Below, in pieces: positions 1 to 6,020 of a DNA stretch of 8,766 nt; the first letter of the stretch is position 1, and the number at the start of each line of letters is the position of its first letter. The stretch lies in assembly GCA_964370235.1 (NCBI GenBank), contig CAYJIL010000094.1:1-8766 (forward strand). Reading direction: 5' to 3'. The DNA comes from CAYJIL01 sp964370235. GTDB taxonomy: Bacteria; Bacteroidota; Bacteroidia; Bacteroidales; Rikenellaceae. The notes beneath the pieces are model-generated. The model saw only the letters and a program-made list of their open reading frames with translations, had not been told where the DNA came from and searched no databases. A program made the translations under genes and the position numbers.

Positions 1-1
1 G

Positions 2-97
2 AGGTAGTAAAGTGTACTACCGATTATCACACAAAGACAAGGTAGTAAAGTGTATTACCACCACCACCGTGAGGAACACGGTAAATAGCATTACCGT
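2..97. repeat. Three related short hairpin repeats at 38-39 bp spacing
   Basis: Two 20-bp direct repeats, AGGTAGTAAAGTGTACTACC at 2-21 and the same with one C-to-T change at 40-59, are each an inverted repeat with 7-nt arms (GGTAGTA/TACTACC, the second with one G-T pair) and a 5-nt loop. A third, diverged element at 78-97 has perfect 7-bp arms (ACGGTAA/TTACCGT) and a 6-nt loop. On the minus strand elements two and three share 12 of 15 positions (GGTAATRC, then TTTAC). The GG of each element begins at 3, 41 and 80, giving regular spacing with unlike 19-20 nt spacers. ACCGTG at 66-71 and CACGGT at 77-82 form a competing 6-bp hairpin. The third element directly follows the stop codon of the minus-strand gene, so it may serve as an mRNA 3' end, but no T-run follows it. 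The array may continue beyond the left edge. Function unknown. Confidence 0.6.
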
Positions 98-426
98 TAC
101 TTTATCTCCTCAAAGTCAACATACTCACCCACCTGCGTATTAACACGTTTGGCTTCGGCATTTTGGCGATCGATAGTTACATCACCTTTTTTCTTGTGGC
201 TCTGAGACTGAGAGCCTCGACCCCCAGCATTTGACGAGAACCCACCCGAGAAACCTCCAAAGTTGAAACCTCCACCCGAGAAGTTACCTCCAAAGCCTGC
301 GCCGGGGTTGTCTTGCATTTGTTTAATCTTTCGCTGTAACCAAAATCGAAGCAACCATTTTGCTACAATTCCAAAAAGATATAAGAAGATAATTGTTCCT
401 AAAACGAAACTAATAAATTTTTCCAT
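97..426 (-). CDS. Small membrane-anchored Gly/Phe-rich protein, DUF4834-like
   Basis: This is a 109-residue protein. Residues about 5-27 form one hydrophobic segment (FVLGTIIFLYLFGIVAKWLL), followed by a basic stretch (RFWLQRKIK) that should stay in the cytoplasm, which suggests an N-terminal membrane anchor rather than a cleaved signal peptide. Residues about 42-70 are low complexity, rich in Gly, Phe, Asn and Ser (repeated GGF/GGN). The tail is charged and ends in VGEYVDFEEIK. Size, N-terminal anchor and the acidic DFEE tail match what I recall of DUF4834, a Bacteroidota family without known function; I could not check this by search. It is transcribed divergently from purB, with a promoter-like pair about 27 bp upstream. 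The coding potential is convincing (continuous frame, sensible start, promoter), but no role can be assigned. Confidence 0.75.
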   Translation of the reverse strand: MEKFISFVLGTIIFLYLFGIVAKWLLRFWLQRKIKQMQDNPGAGFGGNFSGGGFNFGGFSGGFSSNAGGRGSQSQSHKKKGDVTIDRQNAEAKRVNTQVGEYVDFEEIK

Positions 427-452
427 GTATATATTTAAAATTTAACTAACAG

Positions 453-485
453 CAAAGTTATGAAAAAAAAGAGATGATTTTCAAA
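453..485 (-). promoter_or_regulatory. Putative Bacteroidota-type promoter for the minus-strand gene
   Basis: Read on the minus strand, TAACTTTG (453-460) matches the Bacteroidota -7 consensus TAnnTTTG, and TTTG (482-485) lies 21 bp further upstream as the -33 element. Transcription would begin near 447, giving a 5' UTR of about 20 nt before the ATG at 426-424. The call is by consensus only. Confidence 0.55.
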
Positions 486-574
486 TTTTCTTCAATATTT
501 CTTTAAACGGATTAATTAATTCATCTATTGTAATAATTGTTATATGCTTTTTCCAAAATCAGTTTTTTTTTACC

Positions 575-582
575 TATATTTG
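575..582 (+). promoter_or_regulatory. Putative -7 box for purB-asnS
   Basis: TATATTTG fits the Bacteroidota -7 consensus TAnnTTTG exactly and lies 35 bp before the purB ATG, leaving a predicted 5' UTR of about 30 nt. No clear TTTG is found at the -33 position; only a T-rich stretch (547-552) is there, so this half of the promoter is weak. Confidence 0.5.
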
Positions 583-617
583 TACTTTGCTTATCACTAG
601 GATAAAATTATTTGGAT

Positions 618-1970
618 ATGGAATTAAATATATTGACAGCTGTATCTCCTGTTGATGGAAGATACCGTAAGGCGGCAGATCCGCTTGCAGCATACTTTTC
701 GGAGTTTGCACTTATTAAATATCGTGTAATGGTAGAGATAGAGTACTTTATCTCTCTTTGCGAGTTGCCACTAGAGCAACTAAAAGGTTTTGACCGTTCA
801 AAGTTTGAAGACCTACGCAACATTTATGAGCTATTTACAATCTCTGATGCCGAGCGTGTAAAAGAGATTGAAAAGACAACTAATCACGATGTTAAAGCTG
901 TTGAGTACTTTATAAAAGAGAAGATGGATGCTCTATCGCTAGGTGGCGAAAGAGAGTTTGTACACTTTGGTCTTACATCACAAGACATAAACAACACAGC
1001 AGCTCCTGCGTCGTTGCGTGATGCTACTAACGAGGTTTACTACCCTTTGTTAGAGCAGCTTATGGTTAAGCTAAAAGATATGGCAGAGCTATGGGACGAT
1101 GTGCCTTTGCTAGCTCGTACACACGGTCAACCAGCCTCTCCAACACGTCTAGGTAAAGAGATTATGGTATTTGTTGACAGGCTACAAAAGCAGCTTGACC
1201 TACTAAAAAGCATACCTTGCCCAGCAAAATTTGGTGGTGCAACAGGTAACTTTAATGCTCACCATGCAGCATACCCACACATTGACTGGGTAGCATTTGC
1301 TAACACATTTGTGAATGAGCGTCTAGGTCTTGACCGTTCTCAAATCACAACACAAATTGAGCACTACGACAATATCGCTGCTATTTTCGATGGCTTTAAG
1401 CGCATCAATACTATCATCATCGACCTTTCTCGTGATATGTGGACATATATCTCGATGGATTACTTTAAGCAAAAAATCAAGGCTGGTGAAATTGGTTCTT
1501 CGGCTATGCCACACAAGGTTAACCCAATTGACTTTGAAAATGGCGAGGGTAACCTAGGTATTGCTAACGCAATTTATGAGCACCTATCGGCTAAATTGCC
1601 AATCTCTAGATTGCAGCGTGACCTAACAGACTCTACTGTGCTTCGTAACATTGGTGTTCCGATGGGGCATACAATCATTGCTTTTAACTCGGTTCTTCGT
1701 GGTCTTGATAAACTAATCATCAACAAAGAGGCTATCAACAACGACCTAGAGCGTAACTGGGCAGTAGTTGCCGAGGGTATTCAAACAATTCTTCGTCGAG
1801 AGAATTATCCAAACCCTTATGAGGCACTAAAAGAGCTAACACGCACAAATACAGCTATTCGCAAGAGCGATATAGTAGAGTTTGTAGCTAAGCTAGATGT
1901 TTCGGATAGCGTGCGTGAGGAGCTTTCGGCTCTATCGCCACAAAGCTACACTGGTGTAAGATTTAAGTAA
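618..1970 (+). CDS. purB: Adenylosuccinate lyase
   Basis: PurB cleaves fumarate from SAICAR to give AICAR, and from adenylosuccinate to give AMP, in cytosolic purine synthesis. The 450-residue product belongs to the fumarase/aspartase superfamily and resembles the E. coli-type PurB (456 aa) over its whole length, starting with MELNILTAVSPVDGRY. The superfamily signature GSSAMPHKVNP is at residues 293-303, with the flexible-loop catalytic serine at about 295. RTHGQPA (167-173) carries the catalytic histidine (H169). TTNHDVKAVEYF (87-98) and SQDINN (121-126) are other conserved blocks. I chose ATG 618 because it begins the conserved N terminus; an in-frame TTG at 612 would add only two residues. 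asnS follows after 22 bp, so the two are probably one transcript. No defect is seen. Confidence 0.97.
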   Translation: MELNILTAVSPVDGRYRKAADPLAAYFSEFALIKYRVMVEIEYFISLCELPLEQLKGFDRSKFEDLRNIYELFTISDAERVKEIEKTTNHDVKAVEYFIKEKMDALSLGGEREFVHFGLTSQDINNTAAPASLRDATNEVYYPLLEQLMVKLKDMAELWDDVPLLARTHGQPASPTRLGKEIMVFVDRLQKQLDLLKSIPCPAKFGGATGNFNAHHAAYPHIDWVAFANTFVNERLGLDRSQITTQIEHYDNIAAIFDGFKRINTIIIDLSRDMWTYISMDYFKQKIKAGEIGSSAMPHKVNPIDFENGEGNLGIANAIYEHLSAKLPISRLQRDLTDSTVLRNIGVPMGHTIIAFNSVLRGLDKLIINKEAINNDLERNWAVVAEGIQTILRRENYPNPYEALKELTRTNTAIRKSDIVEFVAKLDVSDSVREELSALSPQSYTGVRFK

Positions 1971-1992
1971 AAAGAGTAACATAACAAATAAA

Positions 1993-3381
1993 ATGGCAAG
2001 AATTAAAATTAAAGAGTTTCTACAAATGCAGGGCGAAGGCCAGCAGGTAGAGGTTAAGGGATGGGTAAGAACAAAGCGAGGAAACAAGAATGTAGCCTTT
2101 GTAGCTCTTAACGATGGCTCGACAATTAACAATATACAAGTTGTAGTAGATGTAGCTACATTTGACGAGGCTACTCTCAAGCGTGTAACTACGGGTGCAT
2201 GTCTTAGAGTAGAGGGTGCACTAGTAGCATCTATGGGTGCTGGTCAAGGTGTCGAGGTGCAGGCTTCGGCTATCGAGGTGTATGGCGATGCAGACCCAGA
2301 CAAATATCCACTACAAAAGAAAGGTCACACAATGGAGTTCTTGCGTGAGATTGCACACCTTCGTCCACGTACAAACACTTTTGGTGCAGTGTTGCGCATT
2401 CGCCACGCAATGGCTTATGCTATTCACAAATATTTTAACGATAGAGGTTTCTTCTACCTACACACACCTATCATCACTGGTTCTGATGCCGAGGGTGCAG
2501 GTGCTATGTTCCAAGTTACAACGCTAGACGTTGCTAACGCTCCTCGCACCGAGGAGGGCAAGGTAGACTACTCACAAGATTTCTTTGGCAAGGAGTGTAA
2601 CCTAACGGTTTCGGGTCAGCTAGAGGGTGAGTTGGGTGCTATGGCACTAGGCGATATATATACTTTTGGTCCTACTTTCCGTGCCGAAAATTCTAATACA
2701 CCTCGTCACTTGGCAGAGTTCTGGATGATTGAGCCAGAGTGTGCATTCCGTGACATTGTCGATAATATGGACTTGGCAGAGGACTTCTTAAAGTACCTTA
2801 TTAGCTATGCACTAGATAACTGTGCCGACGATCTTGACTTCTTGAACAAGATGGTTGACAAGGAGCTTATCGAGCGCTTACGCTTTGTAGCAGAGAATGA
2901 CTTTGTGCGTCTAGACTACACCGAGGGTATCGATATTCTTATGGCATCGGGTCAAAAGTTTGAGTTCCCAGTTAGTTGGGGTCTCGACCTTCAGAGCGAG
3001 CATGAGCGTTACCTAGTAGAAAAGCACTTTAAGAAACCAGTTATCCTAACTAACTATCCAAAAGACATTAAGGCGTTCTATATGAAGCAGAACGACGATG
3101 GCAAAACGGTACGTGCTATGGATGTGCTATTCCCAAAGATTGGCGAAATTATTGGTGGTTCGCAGCGTGAAGAGTCGCTAGAGAAGCTAACTTCTCGCAT
3201 TGGTGAGCTAGGTATTCCAGAGAAAGACGTTTGGTGGTATCTTGATACTCGTCGCTTTGGTTCGGCTCCACACAGTGGATTTGGTCTTGGCTTTGAGCGT
3301 TTGCTACTTTTTGTAACAGGTATGGGTAATATTCGTGACGTAATTCCATTCCCACGTACACCAAAGAGTGCTGAGTTTTAG
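1993..3381 (+). CDS. asnS: Asparagine-tRNA ligase
   Basis: AsnRS charges tRNA(Asn) with asparagine using ATP in the cytosol. The 462-residue protein is a class IIb synthetase of normal bacterial length. An N-terminal OB-fold anticodon-binding domain spans roughly residues 15-105 (VKGWVRTKRGNKNVAFVALNDG). The catalytic core follows: the motif 1 region is near 140-165, motif 2 is FRAENSNTPRHLAEFWMIEPE (229-249) and motif 3 is GFGLGFERLLLF (429-440). The motif 2 wording (RHLAEFWM with EPE) and the absence of a GAD insert favour AsnRS over AspRS. It begins 22 bp after purB, has no recognisable Shine-Dalgarno sequence, and is followed by a hairpin that probably ends the purB-asnS transcript. The reading frame is intact and no unusual residues were noticed. 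Confidence 0.96.
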   Translation: MARIKIKEFLQMQGEGQQVEVKGWVRTKRGNKNVAFVALNDGSTINNIQVVVDVATFDEATLKRVTTGACLRVEGALVASMGAGQGVEVQASAIEVYGDADPDKYPLQKKGHTMEFLREIAHLRPRTNTFGAVLRIRHAMAYAIHKYFNDRGFFYLHTPIITGSDAEGAGAMFQVTTLDVANAPRTEEGKVDYSQDFFGKECNLTVSGQLEGELGAMALGDIYTFGPTFRAENSNTPRHLAEFWMIEPECAFRDIVDNMDLAEDFLKYLISYALDNCADDLDFLNKMVDKELIERLRFVAENDFVRLDYTEGIDILMASGQKFEFPVSWGLDLQSEHERYLVEKHFKKPVILTNYPKDIKAFYMKQNDDGKTVRAMDVLFPKIGEIIGGSQREESLEKLTSRIGELGIPEKDVWWYLDTRRFGSAPHSGFGLGFERLLLFVTGMGNIRDVIPFPRTPKSAEF

Positions 3382-3443
3382 TCGATAAACCCTTGTGTAG
3401 TATCTGCTTATAGATATTATATATGTTGGTTCTATCTATATAT

Positions 3444-3482
3444 AGAGGTTGTCTCGATTTGGTTCGTGACAACCTCTTTGTG
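3444..3482 (+). terminator. Probable terminator of purB-asnS
   Basis: AGAGGTTGTC (3444-3453) and GACAACCTCT (3468-3477) form a perfect 10-bp stem with a 14-nt loop, about 60 bp past the asnS stop codon. The tail is poor (TTTGTGT), so it is either a weak intrinsic terminator or a processed 3'-end hairpin. Confidence 0.55.
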
Positions 3483-3533
3483 TAATCTGATATTTAATCA
3501 TAAGAAATGTAGCGTAAATGTACGCTTGTAATT

Positions 3534-3563
3534 TTATATGTAAATTAACTAATTTATATATAA
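3534..3563. repeat. AT-rich inverted repeat upstream of the his promoter
   Basis: Arms 3534-3547 and 3550-3563 are complementary over 14 positions with one G-T, around a 2-nt centre (core TAAATTA-AC-TAATTTA). It lies about 130 bp upstream of the his promoter. It could be an operator or a hairpin, but a chance palindrome in highly AT-rich DNA cannot be excluded. Confidence 0.4.
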
Positions 3564-3667
3564 TGTGTAATCATGTTAGCCTTAATATATAGTTAAATAT
3601 TTATTTTGTTGTATTGTTGTGTAAATTAGTAATAATATGTTTAAAAATACACATTATTGGCAATTTG

Positions 3668-3699
3668 TTTTGGATAGAAAGATAAAATTATTATATTTG
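3668..3699 (+). promoter_or_regulatory. his operon promoter, Bacteroidota type
   Basis: TTTTG (3668-3672) as -33 element and TATATTTG (3692-3699), a perfect TAnnTTTG -7 box, are separated by 19 bp, close to the expected spacing. By the usual geometry transcription would start about 4-6 nt after the box, near 3702-3706. That is practically on the leader peptide's ATG at 3705. Confidence 0.75.
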
Positions 3700-3704
3700 T
3701 AAAC

Positions 3705-3761
3705 ATGAGAACAGCACTATACATATCTACACTTCATCATCATCACTATACTCAAATGTAG
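3705..3761 (+). CDS. hisL: his operon leader peptide
   Basis: This 18-codon open frame, MRTALYISTLHHHHYTQM, has four consecutive His codons (CAT CAT CAT CAC, 3735-3746), then four more sense codons and a TAG stop. It sits between a consensus promoter and a strong terminator that precedes hisG, the arrangement of classical his attenuators such as that of Enterobacteriaceae. The peptide itself is presumably a sensor: ribosomes lacking charged tRNA(His) would stall on codons 11-14 and so choose between RNA structures downstream. There is no room for a ribosome binding site between the promoter and the ATG, so translation is probably leaderless or nearly so. A 7-bp hairpin (3744-3750 with 3757-3763, one G-U) overlaps the last His codon and the stop codon and could act as a pause hairpin. 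The symbol is assigned by analogy, not homology. Confidence 0.85.
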   Translation: MRTALYISTLHHHHYTQM

Positions 3762-3765
3762 TGTG

Positions 3766-3832
3766 GTTAGTTGTGTCTATTGGATAGAAAATATTTCTTT
3801 AGAAATTGATAAATAGCAGGTGACCTACTAAT
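3766..3832 (+). promoter_or_regulatory. Putative antiterminator of the his attenuator
   Basis: GUUAGU (3766-3771) can pair with ACUAAU (3827-3832, one G-U). Past a U-U mismatch and one bulge, G3773 and GUC (3775-3777) pair with GAC and C at 3822-3825. CUAUU (3777-3781) can alternatively pair with AAUAG (3812-3816), and a small hairpin AUUUC/GAAAU (3793-3806) fills the loop. This structure would take up the 5' arm of the terminator. Its 5' strand begins 5 nt after the leader stop codon, so a ribosome at the stop would cover it, while one stalled at the His codons would leave it free. The pairing was found by eye; no energies were computed. Confidence 0.5.
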
Positions 3833-3854
3833 ATTAGTAGGTCACCTTTTTTTT
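3818..3854 (+). terminator. his attenuator intrinsic terminator
   Basis: AGGTGACCTACTAAT (3818-3832) and its exact reverse complement (3833-3847) form a perfect palindrome that ends in a run of eight T (3847-3854). It lies 56 bp after the leader peptide stop and 25 bp before the hisG ATG. A strong intrinsic terminator placed inside the operon's own leader is the hallmark of transcription attenuation. Confidence 0.93.
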
Positions 3855-3879
3855 GCTAAAATTATACAAATACAAAAAT

Positions 3880-4734
3880 ATGATTAGAATTGCTTTACAA
3901 ACAAAGGGTAGGCTAAACGAAGAGTCGATTGCCCTGTTAAGAGAAATTGGTATTAATGTTTCTTCACGCAAGAGAGAGCTACTAAGCAAGTGCGATAACT
4001 TTCCGGTAGAGATTCTCTACCTAAGAGATGATGATATTCCGCAAGCGGTGTCACGTGGAGTTGCCGATATTGGCATTGTTGGACTTAACGAGGTGTGCGA
4101 AAAGAGCCAATACCCAATAGATATTATCTATGAGTTGGGTTTTAGCCGTTGTCGTTTGTCGCTAGCTATACCCAAAGGCGATGAGTATAACGGTGTCGAG
4201 TACTTTAATAACAAACGTGTGGCTACTTCTTACCCCGTTATTTTGGCTGACTATTTTGCTCGCCAAGGCGTTAATGCCGAGATTGAAGAGATTGCAGGTT
4301 CGGTAGAAATTGCTCCTGCAATTGATATGGCCGATGCTATTTTCGATATTGTTAGTAGTGGTGGTACGCTAGTAACAAATGGTTTGAAGGAGGTAGAAAA
4401 GGTGCTTGAGTGCCAAGCTGTACTTGTGGCATCAAAAAACCTAGAGCCACAAAAACAGGCGATACTCGATCAAATGATATTCCGCATAGAGTCGCTAATG
4501 CGAAGTAAAGGCAAGAAATATCTACTCATCAACATTCCTAACAGCAAAATAGACGAGGCTTTGGCACTGCTACCGGGCATGAAAAGCCCAACCCTGCTAC
4601 CACTAGCAAACAAGGAGTGGAGCTCGCTGCACGCTGTTGTTGACCAAACACAGCTTTGGGACACTATCGAGAAACTAAAGGCTATTGGTGCCGAAGATAT
4701 ATTGGTTCTTTCACTCGAAAAGATGATACTATAA
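3880..4734 (+). CDS. hisG: ATP phosphoribosyltransferase, long form
   Basis: HisG carries out the first step of histidine synthesis, condensing ATP and PRPP to phosphoribosyl-ATP, and is normally feedback-inhibited by histidine. The 284-residue product starts MIRIALQTKGRL. VADIGIVGLNEV (61-72) and the PRPP-binding segment DIVSSGGTLVTNGL (156-169) identify the catalytic domains. Residues about 208-284 form the ACT-like C-terminal regulatory domain (IPNSKIDEALALLPGMKSPT; last part AEDILVLSLEKMIL), which places it in the long-form class that works without HisZ. ATG 3880 is chosen because the conserved N terminus begins there; an in-frame TTG at 3853 lies within the terminator T-run. It is the first structural gene after the attenuator, and its stop codon overlaps the hisD start by one base. 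Confidence 0.97.
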   Translation: MIRIALQTKGRLNEESIALLREIGINVSSRKRELLSKCDNFPVEILYLRDDDIPQAVSRGVADIGIVGLNEVCEKSQYPIDIIYELGFSRCRLSLAIPKGDEYNGVEYFNNKRVATSYPVILADYFARQGVNAEIEEIAGSVEIAPAIDMADAIFDIVSSGGTLVTNGLKEVEKVLECQAVLVASKNLEPQKQAILDQMIFRIESLMRSKGKKYLLINIPNSKIDEALALLPGMKSPTLLPLANKEWSSLHAVVDQTQLWDTIEKLKAIGAEDILVLSLEKMIL

Positions 4735-6020
4735 TGAGAATAGTAAAATTTCCATCGCCTGACGAGCTAAAGAGCCTGCTTGCTCGCCCATCTTTTGGTA
4801 GCGTAGAGATAGAAGGTCGTGTACAAGAGATTCTTGCTAGGGTAAAGGCCGAGGGCGATAGTGCAATCAAGGAGCTAACGGCACAAATAGATGGGGTAGA
4901 GATTGACTCTCTGCGTGTTTCGCAAGCCATAATCGATAGTGCTAGCAACAAGGTTAGTCCCTCGTTAAAGGCTGCTATAATTACGGCAAAAGAGAATATC
5001 GAGAAATTTCATGCCGCACAACGCCGAGAGGACATCGAAATAGAGACTATGCCCGGGGTAGTGTGTAGTCAAAAAACTAAACCAATCTCGCGCGTGGGTC
5101 TATATATTCCGGGTGGGAGTGCACCGCTGTTCTCGACAGTGCTTATGCTTGCTGCTCCTGCAAAGGTGGCAGGTTGCCGAGAGATTGTTTTGTGTACACC
5201 TATGCAAAAGAGCGGTGAAATATCGCCCGAAGTACTTTTTGCTGCAAGCATATGTGGAGTAAGCGAAGTTTATGCTATTGGTGGTGCTATGGCAGTGGGC
5301 GCTATGGCATATGGTACACAAAGCATTGTAAAGGTAGACAAGATATTTGGCCCCGGTAATCGCTATGTAACCATTGCTAAACAGATGGTTAGTTTATTTG
5401 ATTGTTCAATAGATATGCCTGCTGGGCCATCGGAGGTGATGATTGTTGCCGACACTAGTGCCGACTGTGACTTTGTGGCAGCCGATATGCTTTCGCAAGC
5501 AGAGCATGGGGGCGATAGTCAATCTATTGTGCTAACCACTAGCGAGCAGCTTGCAAAGCAGGTGGCTGGCTGTGTTGCCGAGCAGCTAGATAATCTCGAC
5601 AGGCGTGATATTACGGCGGCGGCACTCGATAACTGTTCTATTATAGTGCTACCATCACAAGATGATATGTTAGAGGTTGTAAATAGCTATGCGCCCGAGC
5701 ACCTTATTGTGTCGCTAGAGGATAGCGATGTGTTTGCCGAGCGTGTAGAGTCGGCAGGTAGTATATTCATAGGTAATTACACCCCCGAGAGTGCTGGCGA
5801 TTATGCTTCGGGCACAAATCATACTCTACCAACTAGCGGTTGGGCACAGAGCGTGAGCGGTGTAAACCTCGATAGCTTTACAAAGCGCATCACCTACCAA
5901 AAGATAACACCCCAAGGGCTTCGCCAAATTGGTTCGGTGGTAGAGACAATGGCAATGGGCGAGGGGCTAACGGCTCACGCTGCTGCCGTAACACTAAGAC
6001 TAAACAAGATAGGACGATGA
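4734..6020 (+). CDS. hisD: Histidinol dehydrogenase
   Basis: HisD catalyses the last two steps, the NAD-dependent four-electron oxidation of L-histidinol to L-histidine, and needs zinc. The 428-residue protein has all key residues at an offset of four from E. coli HisD: zinc ligands Q255 and H258 (SQAEHGGDSQ), D356 (ESAGDYASGTNHTLPT) and H415 (GLTAHAAA), and catalytic E322-H323 (YAPEHL). GLYIPGGSAP (122-131) and DMPAGPSEVM (227-236) are further family blocks. The start is the ATG at 4734-4736, which shares its A with the hisG stop (TAATG). An upstream in-frame extension to 4656 would run through hisG and adds nothing conserved. The stop overlaps hisC by 4 nt. Tight overlaps imply translational coupling. 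Confidence 0.97.
   Translation: MRIVKFPSPDELKSLLARPSFGSVEIEGRVQEILARVKAEGDSAIKELTAQIDGVEIDSLRVSQAIIDSASNKVSPSLKAAIITAKENIEKFHAAQRREDIEIETMPGVVCSQKTKPISRVGLYIPGGSAPLFSTVLMLAAPAKVAGCREIVLCTPMQKSGEISPEVLFAASICGVSEVYAIGGAMAVGAMAYGTQSIVKVDKIFGPGNRYVTIAKQMVSLFDCSIDMPAGPSEVMIVADTSADCDFVAADMLSQAEHGGDSQSIVLTTSEQLAKQVAGCVAEQLDNLDRRDITAAALDNCSIIVLPSQDDMLEVVNSYAPEHLIVSLEDSDVFAERVESAGSIFIGNYTPESAGDYASGTNHTLPTSGWAQSVSGVNLDSFTKRITYQKITPQGLRQIGSVVETMAMGEGLTAHAAAVTLRLNKIGR

Larger units (their letters stand above)
427..617. other. Divergent intergenic region between the small membrane protein gene and purB
   Basis: This 191-bp AT-rich gap separates two divergent genes. It holds a promoter-like pair for each side (see separate entries), a run of nine T at 563-571, and an ATTAATTAAT palindrome near 511-520. 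I see no open frame, RNA gene or strong hairpin in it. Confidence 0.7.
3382..3704. other. Gene-free AT-rich stretch between asnS and the his leader
   Basis: About 320 bp with no credible gene. It contains an inverted repeat TATAGATA/TATCTATA (3409-3416, 3433-3440), the asnS terminator-like hairpin (3444-3477), a 6-bp hairpin AGCGTA/TACGCT (3511-3526), an AT-rich 14-bp imperfect palindrome (3534-3563), a distant 10-bp inverted repeat (3560-3569 with 3648-3657), and the his promoter at its right end. Confidence 0.7.

Noticed and set aside
2..97. CRISPR array
   Set aside because: The repeats (about 19 nt) and spacers (19-20 nt) are both too short and only three units are present; no cas genes are nearby.
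3149..3472. 107-residue minus-strand frame across the end of asnS
   Set aside because: Most of it is antisense to asnS motif 3 and the rest crosses the terminator-like hairpin; no promoter or family resemblance.
3853..3879. In-frame TTG start giving hisG a nine-residue N-terminal extension
   Set aside because: The TTG lies in the terminator T-run; the family N terminus begins at ATG 3880.
3705..3879. T-box or other riboswitch controlling hisG
   Set aside because: No T-box consensus or known aptamer-like core was seen, and the His-codon leader peptide explains the terminator.
4656..4733. Upstream in-frame start for hisD inside hisG
   Set aside because: The extension is translated from hisG coding DNA and is not like HisD; the TAATG overlap at 4732-4736 gives the normal N terminus.
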